From Desulfarculus sp. (GTDB lineage Bacteria > Desulfobacterota > Desulfarculia > Desulfarculales > Desulfarculaceae): 48,113 nucleotides of DNA. The position numbers and the translations under genes were made by a program. The notes below the pieces were generated by a model. It saw only the letters and a list, made by a program, of their open reading frames with translations. It had not been told where the DNA came from and did not search any database. The stretch's first letter is position 1, and each line of letters begins with the position of its first letter. The DNA lies in the NCBI GenBank assembly GCA_016218705.1, contig JACRDC010000113.1, positions 1 to 48,113 of the forward strand, given 5' to 3'. Below are positions 27,755 through 35,715 of the stretch, piece after piece.

Positions 27755-29146
27755 TTACATGGGCACGATGGCCTTGCCGAAGAAGCCCTTGGTGAAGTAG
27801 CCCAGGCCCACGTACAGGGCCAGGACCACGAACAGGCGCTTCAGCCAGATTTCGGGGATGTACTTGGAGGTGCGCGGACCGATGATGGAGCCGGCGAAGA
27901 TGCCAACCAACTCCAGGCCGATGAAGCTCCACTGGGTGACCACGGCCTGGCCCACCATATAGGAGAAGATGGAGGCGATCATGCTCACGAAGACCGCCAT
28001 GGCGCTGGTGCCGGCCACGATGAACATGGGCAGCCCGGCGATGGAGGTAAGGTAGGGCACGTAGAGGAAGCCGCCGCCCACGCCGATGAAGGAGCTGAGC
28101 GCCGCGATGATCAGGCCGCCCAGCACCGGCAGGTAGGCCTTGAACTCGAACTCCACCCCGTAGAAGGTGAACTTGGTGGTGCCGCCGAAGAAGCTGACCA
28201 CCAGGCCGGCCACCATCATCACCTGGCCCACCCAGGCCGGCTCCTTGATGATGGCCTGGAACAGGGCCCCGGCCACGGCCAGGGCCAGGGCGATGTACAT
28301 GGCCGTGGTGGAGCCGGAGGTCACCTTGACGCCCTCGTCGCCGCTGGTGCCTTCCTTGACCTTCTTCTCAAAGGCCGCCGCGGCCTCCTTGGCCTTCTTC
28401 TTGCCGGCCTGGCCCTTGGGGGTGGTTTCATACAGCAGCACGAAGCCCACCAGGAAGACCAGGAGCCCGAAGTAGCCCACGTAGGAGCGCAGGTCCACCT
28501 TGCCGGCGGTCAGCCAGGGGATCATGGTGCCGCCCACCAGGCTGCCGATGGCCAGGAAGGCGCCCAGGGGAAGGACCAGGCGGCCCATCTTGAGGTAGTT
28601 GAAGCTGGAGATGAAGGAGCTTAAGCCCACCAGCCACTGGTTGGAGACCCGGATGGAGTCGGTGAGCATCTTGTTGACCGGGTGGCCGCGGCCATAGGAG
28701 CTGGCGTAATCGCCCAGGCCGAAGACGGTGATGTGCCCCACGCCGGCCATGATGCCGCCGAAGGCGCCCACCGTGGAGAATATCCAGCCCACCCACAGGG
28801 CCCACAACAGGGCGCCGATGAGGCTGGGGTCGGGCGCGCCGGGGATGCCCATGAAGCCCGCGGGCTTGGCCGGGTCAATCACCTTCTCCACCACGCCGGC
28901 CTGTTTCTCGTCCTTCAGGGTCTTCTTGATGGCCTCCTTGATCTTGTCGGGCATGGTGGGCACCGCCAGGATGGCCTTCATCTTCTCCGAGGGGCCGGCG
29001 GCGGCTGGTTTGGCCGCCGGGTCGGCCGGGGCCGCTGGCGCCGGGGTGGCCGGGGCCGCCTGCTCGGCGGCCAGGGCGGGCAAGGCCCCCAAGACCAGGA
29101 TGGCCGCCAAGAGCAGGGCGGGGATGGTTCTACAGGTTGTTCTCAT
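27755..29146 (-). CDS. TauE/SafE (TSUP) family anion exporter with signal peptide
   Basis: About 463 residues. An N-terminal signal peptide (RTIPALLLAAILVLGALPALA) and an Ala/Pro-rich linker are followed by about 65 polar residues that would be periplasmic. The TSUP transporter domain then has the twin glycine-rich repeats GAFGGIMAGVGHITVFG and SSFIGVGGGFLYVPYLTS. A long charged loop (about 245-285) separates the two halves. TSUP proteins export sulfite, sulfoacetate or related anions; in a sulfur-metabolising anaerobe sulfite or sulfate handling is likely but not proven. The ATG at 29146 with GGAGGGAAGC is preferred over one 19 codons upstream. An AT-rich promoter-like patch lies at 29221-29265. 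Confidence 0.88.
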   Translation of the reverse strand: MRTTCRTIPALLLAAILVLGALPALAAEQAAPATPAPAAPADPAAKPAAAGPSEKMKAILAVPTMPDKIKEAIKKTLKDEKQAGVVEKVIDPAKPAGFMGIPGAPDPSLIGALLWALWVGWIFSTVGAFGGIMAGVGHITVFGLGDYASSYGRGHPVNKMLTDSIRVSNQWLVGLSSFISSFNYLKMGRLVLPLGAFLAIGSLVGGTMIPWLTAGKVDLRSYVGYFGLLVFLVGFVLLYETTPKGQAGKKKAKEAAAAFEKKVKEGTSGDEGVKVTSGSTTAMYIALALAVAGALFQAIIKEPAWVGQVMMVAGLVVSFFGGTTKFTFYGVEFEFKAYLPVLGGLIIAALSSFIGVGGGFLYVPYLTSIAGLPMFIVAGTSAMAVFVSMIASIFSYMVGQAVVTQWSFIGLELVGIFAGSIIGPRTSKYIPEIWLKRLFVVLALYVGLGYFTKGFFGKAIVPM

Positions 29147-29261
29147 GCTTCCCTCCAAAACAGAATTTTCGGATGATTCGCCGCCATGGCGCCCGCCGGG
29201 CAAGTAGCGGACTGGACGTTGTTGTACAATATTTAAAAAGTTAACAAATTTTTAATGTTTT

Positions 29262-29939
29262 TCAACCCACCCGCGAGCTAGGATTGCCAGCCTGGCGGCC
29301 CTGGCCATGCAGCCGGCGGGCCAGGGCCGCCACCAAGTGCCGGCCCACCGCGCCCAGGGGCAGGGGCCGGCCCAGCTCCCGGGCCAGGCTGGTGGGCGAG
29401 GCCGCCAGGCCGCAGCCCCGGATGAGCCCGAAGTCCTCCAGCCGGGTATTGACGTTCAAGGCCAGGCCGTGCAGGCTCACCCCCTGCTTGACCGCCAGGC
29501 CCACCGCCGCCAGCTTGCGCCCGCCCACCCACAACCCCGGCCGATTGGGGTCGTGGGCCGCCGCCACCCCGTGGTAGGCCGCCGTGTCCTGGGCCGCGCC
29601 CAACAGGGCCTCCACCAGGCCGCGCACCCCCAGGCCCCGTTGGCCCAGGTGCAGCACCGGGTAGACCACCGCCTGCCCAGGGCCGTGGTAGGTGATGTCT
29701 CCGCCGCGCTCCACGTGGTACAGGGCCACTCCCCGGGCCGCCAGCTCTTCCGGGCCGGCCAGCAGGTTGGCCGCCTGGCCGTGGCGGCCCATGGTCAGCG
29801 CCGGCGGGTGCTCCACCAAAACCAAGGCGTCGGGCACGCCGCCGGCCACCCGCGCGGCGTGGCGCCGGCGCAGGCGGCCCAAGGCCAGGCCGTAGTCCAA
29901 CAGGCCCCAGTAGCACAGGTGGAATTCTCGCGTACTCAT
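29262..29939 (-). CDS. lipB: Octanoyl-[ACP]:protein N-octanoyltransferase
   Basis: A 225-residue cytoplasmic enzyme that moves octanoyl groups from acyl carrier protein to lipoyl domains, the first step of lipoate synthesis. The conserved RGGDITYHGPGQ is at residues 78-89, catalytic lysine K142 in GGRKLAAVGL, and nucleophilic cysteine C176 in GLIRGCG. The ATG at 29939 (MSTREFHLCYWG) is chosen over one eight codons upstream. No lipA is seen nearby. The gene stands alone between the TSUP gene and the divergently transcribed hemerythrin gene. Confidence 0.95.
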   Translation of the reverse strand: MSTREFHLCYWGLLDYGLALGRLRRRHAARVAGGVPDALVLVEHPPALTMGRHGQAANLLAGPEELAARGVALYHVERGGDITYHGPGQAVVYPVLHLGQRGLGVRGLVEALLGAAQDTAAYHGVAAAHDPNRPGLWVGGRKLAAVGLAVKQGVSLHGLALNVNTRLEDFGLIRGCGLAASPTSLARELGRPLPLGAVGRHLVAALARRLHGQGRQAGNPSSRVG

Positions 29940-30106
29940 TCCTAACAGCTTATACCCCCACATTGCCGGGGAGCAAGGCGGTGGTCTCCCTGGCCCGCAA
30001 AAAAATCAGGCCCCGCCGGCCCGGCGGTGCTATGCTACCCCTGGCTCCGCCCTTCCGGGCACGCCGTCCCCCAAATTCCAGCACCCCCCGGCCAGGAGGC
30101 CGCGCC

Positions 30107-30664
30107 ATGTGGCCCATCGGACCCTTGATGCACGAGCATCGCCTGATCGAGCGCATGCTGGCGGTGATGGTCCAGGAAATCGCCAGCCTGGAGGCTGGCG
30201 CCCCACCCGGCCTGGAGCTGGCCGGCCAGGCGGTGTGGTTCTTCCGGGCCTACGCCGACCGCTGCCACCACGGCAAGGAGGAGGACATCCTCTTTCGCGA
30301 CCTGAAAAAGGTGAGCCTTGCCCCAGACCTGGCGCGCATCATGGCCGAACTGGAGCAGGAACACCGCCAGGGCCGGGCCATGGTGGCCACCCTGGAGCGG
30401 GCCAGGGAGCGCCTGCTGGGGGGCCAGCAGGAGGCCAGGGCGGAGTTCCTGGAGGCCCTCAAGGGGCTGGCCGGATTTTATCCGGGGCATATCCTCAAGG
30501 AAGACAAGCAGTTCTTCTTTCCGTGCATGGAGTATTTCGACGCGGACGCCAAGGCGGCCATGCTGGAGGAGTTCCGGCGCTTTGACCAGCGCTTGGTGCA
30601 CGAACTCTTCGGCCGGCAGGTGGAGCGCTGGGAGGCCGCCCGGGGCCTGGCCTCCCCCCGCTAG
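30107..30664 (+). CDS. Hemerythrin HHE domain protein
   Basis: A 185-residue four-helix-bundle protein that probably binds a di-iron centre. Candidate ligands follow the HHE spacing: H11 (LMHEHRLIERM), H54/H55 and E58 (DRCHHGKEEDILF), H86 (EQEHRQGR), H128 and E132 (FYPGHILKEDKQFFFP). The family senses or binds O2, NO or iron, and in anaerobes is often part of oxygen or nitrosative stress defence. The ATG at 30107 has AGGAGG nine bases upstream; the frame extends further upstream without support. It is monocistronic on the plus strand, followed 350 bases later by the oxygen-sensitive class III reductase gene. Confidence 0.9.
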   Translation: MWPIGPLMHEHRLIERMLAVMVQEIASLEAGAPPGLELAGQAVWFFRAYADRCHHGKEEDILFRDLKKVSLAPDLARIMAELEQEHRQGRAMVATLERARERLLGGQQEARAEFLEALKGLAGFYPGHILKEDKQFFFPCMEYFDADAKAAMLEEFRRFDQRLVHELFGRQVERWEAARGLASPR

Positions 30665-30820
30665 GGGGCCGGCGATAGTTGGCCAGCAATAACCATGCTC
30701 TAACCCCATGGCCCCTGAAATGCGGGGCCAGGGGTGGACCGGCAGCACCAGGGATTTTGGTTTGGTTCCAAGGCCTTGCCCGCCTTAGCCAGTAATTATT
30801 CCCAAAAAACAAAAATCCCG

Positions 30821-30850
30821 TTGACACCCCCACATCTTGTGGTGTAACAA
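30821..30850 (+). promoter_or_regulatory. Candidate nrdD promoter
   Basis: TTGACA (30821-30826) and TAACAA (30845-30850) lie 18 bases apart in a low-GC patch. The -35 is perfect and the -10 is weak, as expected for an activated or repressed promoter. An inverted repeat fills the spacer. Confidence 0.55.
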
Positions 30851-30868
30851 TGGTCTCGGTACAAGATG
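30830..30868. promoter_or_regulatory. Candidate NrdR-like operator pair at nrdD
   Basis: CCACA-TCT-TGTGG (30830-30842) is a 5-bp-arm palindrome inside the promoter spacer. The core CATCTTGT recurs inverted as ACAAGATG at 30861-30868. NrdR boxes are paired palindromes with CACA/TGTG-type arms near ribonucleotide reductase promoters, so this is a plausible but unverified match. The centres are 28 bases apart. Confidence 0.4.
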
Positions 30869-31017
30869 GTGGACATGGCCACCACTTACCCGGGGCGGCC
30901 AGGGGCCGTTAGGAATCGGCGGGCCTGCCGCGTCAAGCCCCGGGGCACCACAAAACCAAGGCCGGTCCGGGGGCGCGCACGCTTCGCCGGGACCGGCCGC
31001 GCAGCCGGGGAGAAAGC

Positions 31018-33153
31018 ATGGGCAAGTTCACGGTGGTGGAAGGCGGTCACAACCACATGCAAAACGCGGAAACCACGGACATGGCCCTGTTCGTCCGTTC
31101 CAGCTCCGAGGAGATGGACGGCTGGAACCGGGCGCGCATCGCCGAGGCGCTCATCCGCGAGACCCTCTTGGACGAGGGCACCGCCCAGACCATCGCCGCC
31201 GAGATAGAACAGATGATCGCCTCGGCCGGCATCAAGATGGTCACCGCCCCCTTGATCCGCGAGCTGGTCAACTACAAGCTCATCGAGCGCGGCCTGGAGG
31301 AAGAGCGCCTGCGCCACACCCGCCTGGGCGTGCCGCTGTTCGACGTGGACAACATGATCCGGCTGCCCAACAAGGAAAACGCCAACGTGCCCCACGGCCC
31401 CGAGGCCACCAACCTCACCCTGGCCGAGTCCATCAAGAAGGAGTACGCCCTTATCAGCGTCTTCTCGCGCGAGGTGGGCGACGCCCACATGCGCGGCGAC
31501 TTGCACCTGCACGACCTGGGCTTCGTGGACCGCCCCTACTGCTCGGGCCAGTCCCTGGAGTACATCAAGAAGTTCGGGCTCAACTTGCCCAACTCTTTAG
31601 CCCTGGCCAAGCCGGCCAAGCACCCCGAGGTGCTCCTGGCCCACATGGTCAAGTTCGCCGCGGCCCTGCAATCCAACTTCGCCGGGGCCATCGGCTGGGA
31701 CGCCGTGAACCTCTTCTTCGCCCCCTACCTGGAGGGTCTGAGTGACCGCGAGGTCAAGCAGATCGCCCAGATGCTCATCTTCGAGTTCAGCCAGCAGGCC
31801 GTGGCCCGGGGCGGTCAGGCCATCTTCACCGACATCAACCTCTACTGGGAGGTGCCTCGGCACTTCGAGGACGTGCCGGCCATCGGCCCCAACGGCCAGT
31901 ACACCGGCAAGACCTACGCCGACTACGAGAAAGAGGCCCAGCGCTTCGTGTGGATGCTGTTTGACGTCTACAAGGAGGGCGACGGCTCGGGCCGGCCCTT
32001 CTTCTTCCCCAAGCCCCTGGTGCACATCACCGAGAAGTTCTTCCAGACCGAAGGCCACATGGACTTTTTGCACCACATCTGCGACGTGGCCGCCGAAAAG
32101 GGCAACACCTACTTCGTCTTCGACCGCGGCCAGACCGCCAAGATCAGCGAGTGCTGCCGCCTGTCCTTCAAGCTGGAGAAATCCGACCTGGACGACGCCA
32201 AGACCCCCTGGAAGATGCGCTACAGCGCCCTGCAAAACGTGACCATCAACCTGCCGCGCGTGGCCTACGAGGCCGGCGGCGACGACGCCAAGCTCTTCCA
32301 CCTGCTCAGGCAGCGCATCGAGCTGGCCGCCCAGGCCCACCTGCAAAAGCGCAACTTCATCCAGGAGCTGCTGGGCCACGGCCCCACCGGGCCCCTGGCG
32401 CTCCTGGCCATGGAACTGGACGGCCAGCCCTACCTGCGCATGCACCGCGTCACCTACCTGGTGGGCATGGTGGGCCTCAACGAGATGGTCAAGGAGCACA
32501 TGGGCCAGGAGCTGCACGGCTCCGAGGAGGCCATGCGCTTCGGGCTGAAGATCATCGCCCACATGAAGCTCATCTGCGATCACTACGGCGCCAAGCACAA
32601 CATGCGCTTCGTGCTGGAGCAGACCCCGGCCGAATCCACGGCCTACCGCTTCGCCAAGCTGGACCTCAAGCACTACGCCGAGCGCGCCCGCCACACCGTC
32701 AAGGGCGACATCTTCCGGGGCGAGGTGTACTACACCAACTCCACGCTCTTCAACGTGGGCGCCAACGTCAACCCCATCGAGCGGGTCAAGCTGGAGGGGC
32801 GCTTCCACCCCATCATCGAGGCCGGGGCCATCACCCACGTCTGGCTGGGCGAGCAGCGCCCGGCCAAGGAATCCCTGGCCAACTTCGTCGTCAAGATCTT
32901 CCGCGACAGCAAGAACGACCAGGTGGCCTTCAGCCCCGAGTTCACCTGCTGCAAGGACTGCGGCCAGAACCACCGTGGCCTCTTGGAAACCTGCCCCTCC
33001 TGCCACTCCCAGGACCTGGAACACATCACCCGCATCACCGGCTACTTCACCCGCGTCTCCTCCTGGAACAAGGGCAAGGTCGGCGAACTCAAGGACCGCT
33101 ACCGCAACCAAGGCCACTTCACGCCAGCGCCCGCGCGGGCCGAGGCGGTATAA
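31018..33153 (+). CDS. nrdD: Anaerobic (class III) ribonucleoside-triphosphate reductase
   Basis: A 711-residue glycyl-radical enzyme making dNTPs without oxygen. The barrel domain includes RGDLHLHDLGFVDRPYCSGQSL with an active-site Cys and a second Cys cluster ISECCRLSF. A C-terminal zinc site uses C645/C648 and C659/C662 (CKDCG and CPSCH). The glycyl radical is G675 in RITGYFTRVSSWNKGKVGEL. There is no recognisable N-terminal ATP-cone of full length, only about 100 helical residues before the barrel. The downstream glutaredoxin-like gene and nrdG complete the system. The ATG at 31018 follows GGGGAGAAAGC. A strong terminator lies 22 bases after the stop. Confidence 0.96.
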   Translation: MGKFTVVEGGHNHMQNAETTDMALFVRSSSEEMDGWNRARIAEALIRETLLDEGTAQTIAAEIEQMIASAGIKMVTAPLIRELVNYKLIERGLEEERLRHTRLGVPLFDVDNMIRLPNKENANVPHGPEATNLTLAESIKKEYALISVFSREVGDAHMRGDLHLHDLGFVDRPYCSGQSLEYIKKFGLNLPNSLALAKPAKHPEVLLAHMVKFAAALQSNFAGAIGWDAVNLFFAPYLEGLSDREVKQIAQMLIFEFSQQAVARGGQAIFTDINLYWEVPRHFEDVPAIGPNGQYTGKTYADYEKEAQRFVWMLFDVYKEGDGSGRPFFFPKPLVHITEKFFQTEGHMDFLHHICDVAAEKGNTYFVFDRGQTAKISECCRLSFKLEKSDLDDAKTPWKMRYSALQNVTINLPRVAYEAGGDDAKLFHLLRQRIELAAQAHLQKRNFIQELLGHGPTGPLALLAMELDGQPYLRMHRVTYLVGMVGLNEMVKEHMGQELHGSEEAMRFGLKIIAHMKLICDHYGAKHNMRFVLEQTPAESTAYRFAKLDLKHYAERARHTVKGDIFRGEVYYTNSTLFNVGANVNPIERVKLEGRFHPIIEAGAITHVWLGEQRPAKESLANFVVKIFRDSKNDQVAFSPEFTCCKDCGQNHRGLLETCPSCHSQDLEHITRITGYFTRVSSWNKGKVGELKDRYRNQGHFTPAPARAEAV

Positions 33154-33175
33154 GAGGAAGAGTTTTGGGAGAGAA

Positions 33176-33213
33176 CCGGGGAGGGGCTTTTTTGAAAAAA
33201 AGCCCCTCCCCGG
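33176..33213 (+). terminator. Strong terminator after nrdD
   Basis: CCGGGGAGGGGCTTTTTT and its complement form an 18-bp stem with a tiny loop. An outer AGTTTTGGG...CCCAAAAAACT pair extends it. It nearly touches the nrdD stop, so the downstream genes are probably expressed separately or by readthrough. The A/T-rich stem makes it usable in both directions. Confidence 0.85.
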
Positions 33214-33247
33214 ACCCCACCCCAAAAAACTTTAGCGGGGGGATACG

Positions 33248-33454
33248 ATGTCTGAGCCAAAAAATCATGGGAATCCCTGCTGGACCCCAGAAGAAGTGAA
33301 AAAGCTTGCTAGCCTAGCGGCTCAGAATACACCGACCAGAGTTATCGGCCTTAAACTGGGGCGCACGCCCGATGCTGTCCGTTCCGAGGCTAGCAAGGAA
33401 GGCATTTCCTTGAAGCCGACGAACCAGTCACCATATAACAGGCGTGGCAAATAG
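33248..33454 (+). CDS. Small conserved SANT/HTH-like protein (68 aa)
   Basis: A 68-residue basic protein with a WTPEEVKKLASLAAQNTP core, a likely three-helix DNA-binding fold, and the tail ISLKPTNQSPYNRRG. The tryptophan-containing WTPEE...L..L pattern and the PTNQSPYN ending are familiar from short proteins in many proteobacteria that have no known role. The ATG follows GGGGGGATACG. It lies between the nrdD terminator and a palindromic repeat, inside what would otherwise be a compact nrdD-grx-nrdG cluster, so it may be a later insertion. A DNA-binding role is inferred from the fold pattern only. Confidence 0.8.
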   Translation: MSEPKNHGNPCWTPEEVKKLASLAAQNTPTRVIGLKLGRTPDAVRSEASKEGISLKPTNQSPYNRRGK

Positions 33455-33477
33455 GTTTTCGAAATCATGCAAATAGA

Positions 33478-33596
33478 TGTCATTGCGAGCGCAGCGAAGC
33501 AATCTCCCGCTTCGTTCCCCTGCCTTGCCGGCCGTAAAGCAGGGAAGCGGGAGATTGCCGCGTCGCATCCCTTCCGGGATGCTCCTCGCAATGACA
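33478..33596. repeat. TCATTGCGAG-type palindromic element
   Basis: The ends TGTCATTGCGAG (33478-33489) and CTCGCAATGACA (33585-33596) are exact inverted repeats. Inner pairs CAATCTCCCGCTTC / GAAGCGGGAGATTG and CCCTGC/GCAGGG continue the symmetry. This family of about 120-bp palindromes is widespread in bacterial intergenic DNA and resembles REP or MITE-type elements. Confidence 0.85.
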
Positions 33597-33752
33597 GCCA
33601 GTCCTGGATTGGTTTGAGTTGACACGCATCGTCCTGGCCTGAGGGGGCCGGGCCGCAGCGGATAATAGAAGCCTCCGTTACTGGGGTGGTAGCAGCGGAG
33701 GTGGCCAGGGACCGAGGGTTATTCAACCGGAGGGATGAGGAGGAGCTGGCAA
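33597..33752. other. Leader region before the glutaredoxin-nrdG genes
   Basis: Non-coding. A hairpin CCTCCG (33672-33677) / CGGAGG (33696-33701) with an 18-base loop lies 50 bases before the glutaredoxin-like gene and may be a leader structure. A TTGACA at 33619-33624 has no good -10 at proper spacing. Confidence 0.4.
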
Positions 33753-34001
33753 ATGACGTTGTTCACCAAACCGGGTTGCGAGAAGTGTCATTACATCACC
33801 GACAAGTTTGATCTGGAGGGCATGGGCATCAAGCAGGACGTGTTGGCGCCGGACAACGCCGACGCGCTGGCCCATCTGGCCTGGCACGAGCTGGTGGACG
33901 TGGCCGAGCGCGAGCTGCCCATCCTGGTCTTGGACGACATGAGCCACATCTCGGGCGCCATCAAGATCAAGTCGTTCCTGAGCCGGGTTGCCCATGCCTG
34001 A
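33753..34001 (+). CDS. Glutaredoxin/NrdH-like thiol redox protein
   Basis: An 82-residue thioredoxin-fold protein with a redox motif C9-E-K-C12 in MTLFTKPGCEKCHYI. The later cis-Pro is probably in ERELPILVLDD. The size and the TKPGC start are those of glutaredoxin or NrdH-redoxin proteins. It overlaps nrdG by 8 bases, so the two are translated together. Its place between nrdD and nrdG suggests that it delivers electrons to the reductase or its activase, since some class III enzymes use thiol redoxins instead of formate. That is inferred. The ATG at 33753 follows GAGGAGGAGC; the frame opens 6 codons earlier. Confidence 0.85.
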   Translation: MTLFTKPGCEKCHYITDKFDLEGMGIKQDVLAPDNADALAHLAWHELVDVAERELPILVLDDMSHISGAIKIKSFLSRVAHA

Positions 34002-34758
34002 GCTGGAGACCCGGCGGCCCGGGGAGGGGGCGGGGCCACCGGATCTGGCCGGGGTGGGTCCTCCACCGCCGGTAAAGGGCTTTTTGGAGACCAGCTTCGT
34101 GGACTGGCGGGGGGCCATCGCCTCGGTGTTGTTCTTGCCGGGATGCAATTTCAACTGCCCCTACTGCCATAATCATCAACTGGCCGCCGACCCCGGCAGC
34201 CTCATGGACCTGTCCCTGGCCGAGGTGCTGGGCCGGCTCAAGCCCTTTGTGGGCTGGGTGGACGGCGTGGTCATCAGTGGTGGCGAGCCCACCCTGCACC
34301 CGGGCCTGCCGGCCCTGTGCGGGCTGCTCAAGGACGCTGGCTTCGCGGTCAAGCTGGACACCAACGGCCACCGCCACTGGGTCATAGAGGACCTGGCCCG
34401 GCGGGGCCTCATTGACATGGTGGCCATGGACCTCAAAGCGCCCTTGAACGACCTGGCCTACCGCCGGGCGGCGGGGTGCAGCGTGGACCTGGACCATCTG
34501 CGGCGCAGCATAGATTTCCTCATCAACTCCGGGGTGGAGCACGAGTTCCGCTCCACCATCTGGCCGGCCTGGCACGGCCCCCGCGAGCTTCAGGACATGG
34601 CCATGGCCATCGAGGGCGCCCAGGCCTGGACCCTGCAAGCCTTGCGCCCCGAGACGGCCTGGGACCAGGCCGCCCTGGGCGAAGGCCGCCCCTATACCGC
34701 CCAGGAGATCAGCCAACTGCAAAAAGAGATCGCCGGCCCCGCCGTGGGCCGGCGCTGA
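33994..34758 (+). CDS. nrdG: Anaerobic ribonucleotide reductase activase (radical SAM)
   Basis: A 254-residue radical SAM enzyme that installs the glycyl radical on NrdD. The iron-sulfur ligands are C51, C55 and C58 in LPGCNFNCPYCHNHQL. GGEPTLHPGL is the SAM-binding GGE motif. The preceding GFLETSFVDWRGAIASVLFL is typical of the YjjW/NrdG-like group. It is longer than E. coli NrdG (154 residues), with an additional C-terminal domain (about 150-250) also found in many deltaproteobacterial NrdG forms. The ATG at 33994 overlaps the glutaredoxin-like gene by 8 bases. Confidence 0.92.
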   Translation: MPELETRRPGEGAGPPDLAGVGPPPPVKGFLETSFVDWRGAIASVLFLPGCNFNCPYCHNHQLAADPGSLMDLSLAEVLGRLKPFVGWVDGVVISGGEPTLHPGLPALCGLLKDAGFAVKLDTNGHRHWVIEDLARRGLIDMVAMDLKAPLNDLAYRRAAGCSVDLDHLRRSIDFLINSGVEHEFRSTIWPAWHGPRELQDMAMAIEGAQAWTLQALRPETAWDQAALGEGRPYTAQEISQLQKEIAGPAVGRR

Positions 34759-34776
34759 GCCGGGCGGGGGGCCGCC

Positions 34777-35715
34777 ATGGCGGGGCTGCGGGTCATCGTC
34801 TTTGACGGCGGCCCGGGCCTGTGCCTGTATCTGCGCCTGCCCGGCGGCCAGCGCCTGCTGGTGGATTGCGCGGCCCGGGCCGGGGCCGAGGCCTTAAGCC
34901 TCTTGCGCGGCCTGGGCGAGGTGGGCCCCCTGAGCCCGCTGACCCGCCATCTGCGTCTGGGCAGCCAGACCAGCGCCGCCGACTGGCTGGGGGTGCTGGG
35001 CCTCTTGCGGGGCCTGGTGCTCAGGCCCGGCGGCTCCTGGGTCTTCTGGCAGGCCGCGCCCCCCCGCGAGGCCGGTTTCGGCCTGACGGCGCGGGTCATC
35101 CCCCGTTGCGGCCTGCCCCATCCCCCCCAACCCGACATGTTCGAGCCGGCGGTGCTGGTGCTGGGCCTGACGCCCCATGAGGTGCTGGCGCTGGGCGGCG
35201 GCCCGGCTGATTGGCTGGCCGCCGCCTCCCTGGCCCTGCACTGGCCGCGCCTGCCCGGCGGTGACGGCGAGCTGTTGGTGGGCGGCGACCTGCCCGAGGC
35301 CGCCTGGGAAAGCCTGCTGAACGACGGCGTGCTCTGCCGCCTGCTGGGGGGCGTGAGCTGCTATGCCGGCGGCCTGGACCAGGCTGGTGGCCAGCCCGAG
35401 GATGGCGCCAGTCTGGACCAAGGCCTCATCGCCGCCGCCCTGCCCTGGCTGCTGCTGGGGGCCTTCAGCGGCGAGGGCGTCAGCTTCCTGGCCTGCCCGG
35501 GGCGCGGCATGCTGCGCACCCCGGCCATCGGCATGCTGACCATAGACGCCGACGAGCGCGGGGTCATCACCGTGGAGGCAAGGCCCCGGGCGGCGAACCG
35601 GGTGGCCTGGTCAGGCCTGGCTAGGCCATTGGATGACGCGGCGCTGCCCGCGCCAGCGGCGTTGAGAAGGGCGTTGGGGTCGAGGAGTTTCACTGGAGAG
35701 AGAAGACATGTTTGA
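34777..35715 (+). CDS. Degenerate metallo-beta-lactamase-fold-like protein
   Basis: A 312-residue protein. The N-terminus (LRVIVFDGGPGLCLYLRLPG, then RLLVDCA) and a later ELLVGGDLPEAAW resemble strands of the MBL fold of the ComEC C-terminal type (VFDVGQG, LVDCG, LLTGD). The HxHxDH metal ligands are absent; TRHLRLGSQTSAADW lies where they would be expected. It is therefore either a pseudoenzyme or a different fold, and the assignment is by eye. It lies 18 bases after nrdG and should be co-transcribed. Its last codons overlap the ATG of the AT-rich 94-residue gene, and its C-terminal 30 or so residues may have been altered by insertion of that DNA. Confidence 0.55.
   Translation: MAGLRVIVFDGGPGLCLYLRLPGGQRLLVDCAARAGAEALSLLRGLGEVGPLSPLTRHLRLGSQTSAADWLGVLGLLRGLVLRPGGSWVFWQAAPPREAGFGLTARVIPRCGLPHPPQPDMFEPAVLVLGLTPHEVLALGGGPADWLAAASLALHWPRLPGGDGELLVGGDLPEAAWESLLNDGVLCRLLGGVSCYAGGLDQAGGQPEDGASLDQGLIAAALPWLLLGAFSGEGVSFLACPGRGMLRTPAIGMLTIDADERGVITVEARPRAANRVAWSGLARPLDDAALPAPAALRRALGSRSFTGERRHV

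Larger units (their letters stand above)
30665..31017. other. Intergenic region upstream of nrdD
   Basis: Non-coding, AT-rich around 30785-30830, with the nrdD promoter and palindromes at 30821-30868. A GC-rich leader of about 160 bases then runs to the ATG at 31018. Confidence 0.6.

Noticed and set aside
33660-33710. Possible riboswitch before the glutaredoxin-nrdG genes
   Set aside because: Only one simple hairpin is visible; no conserved core of cobalamin, TPP or other known classes could be identified.
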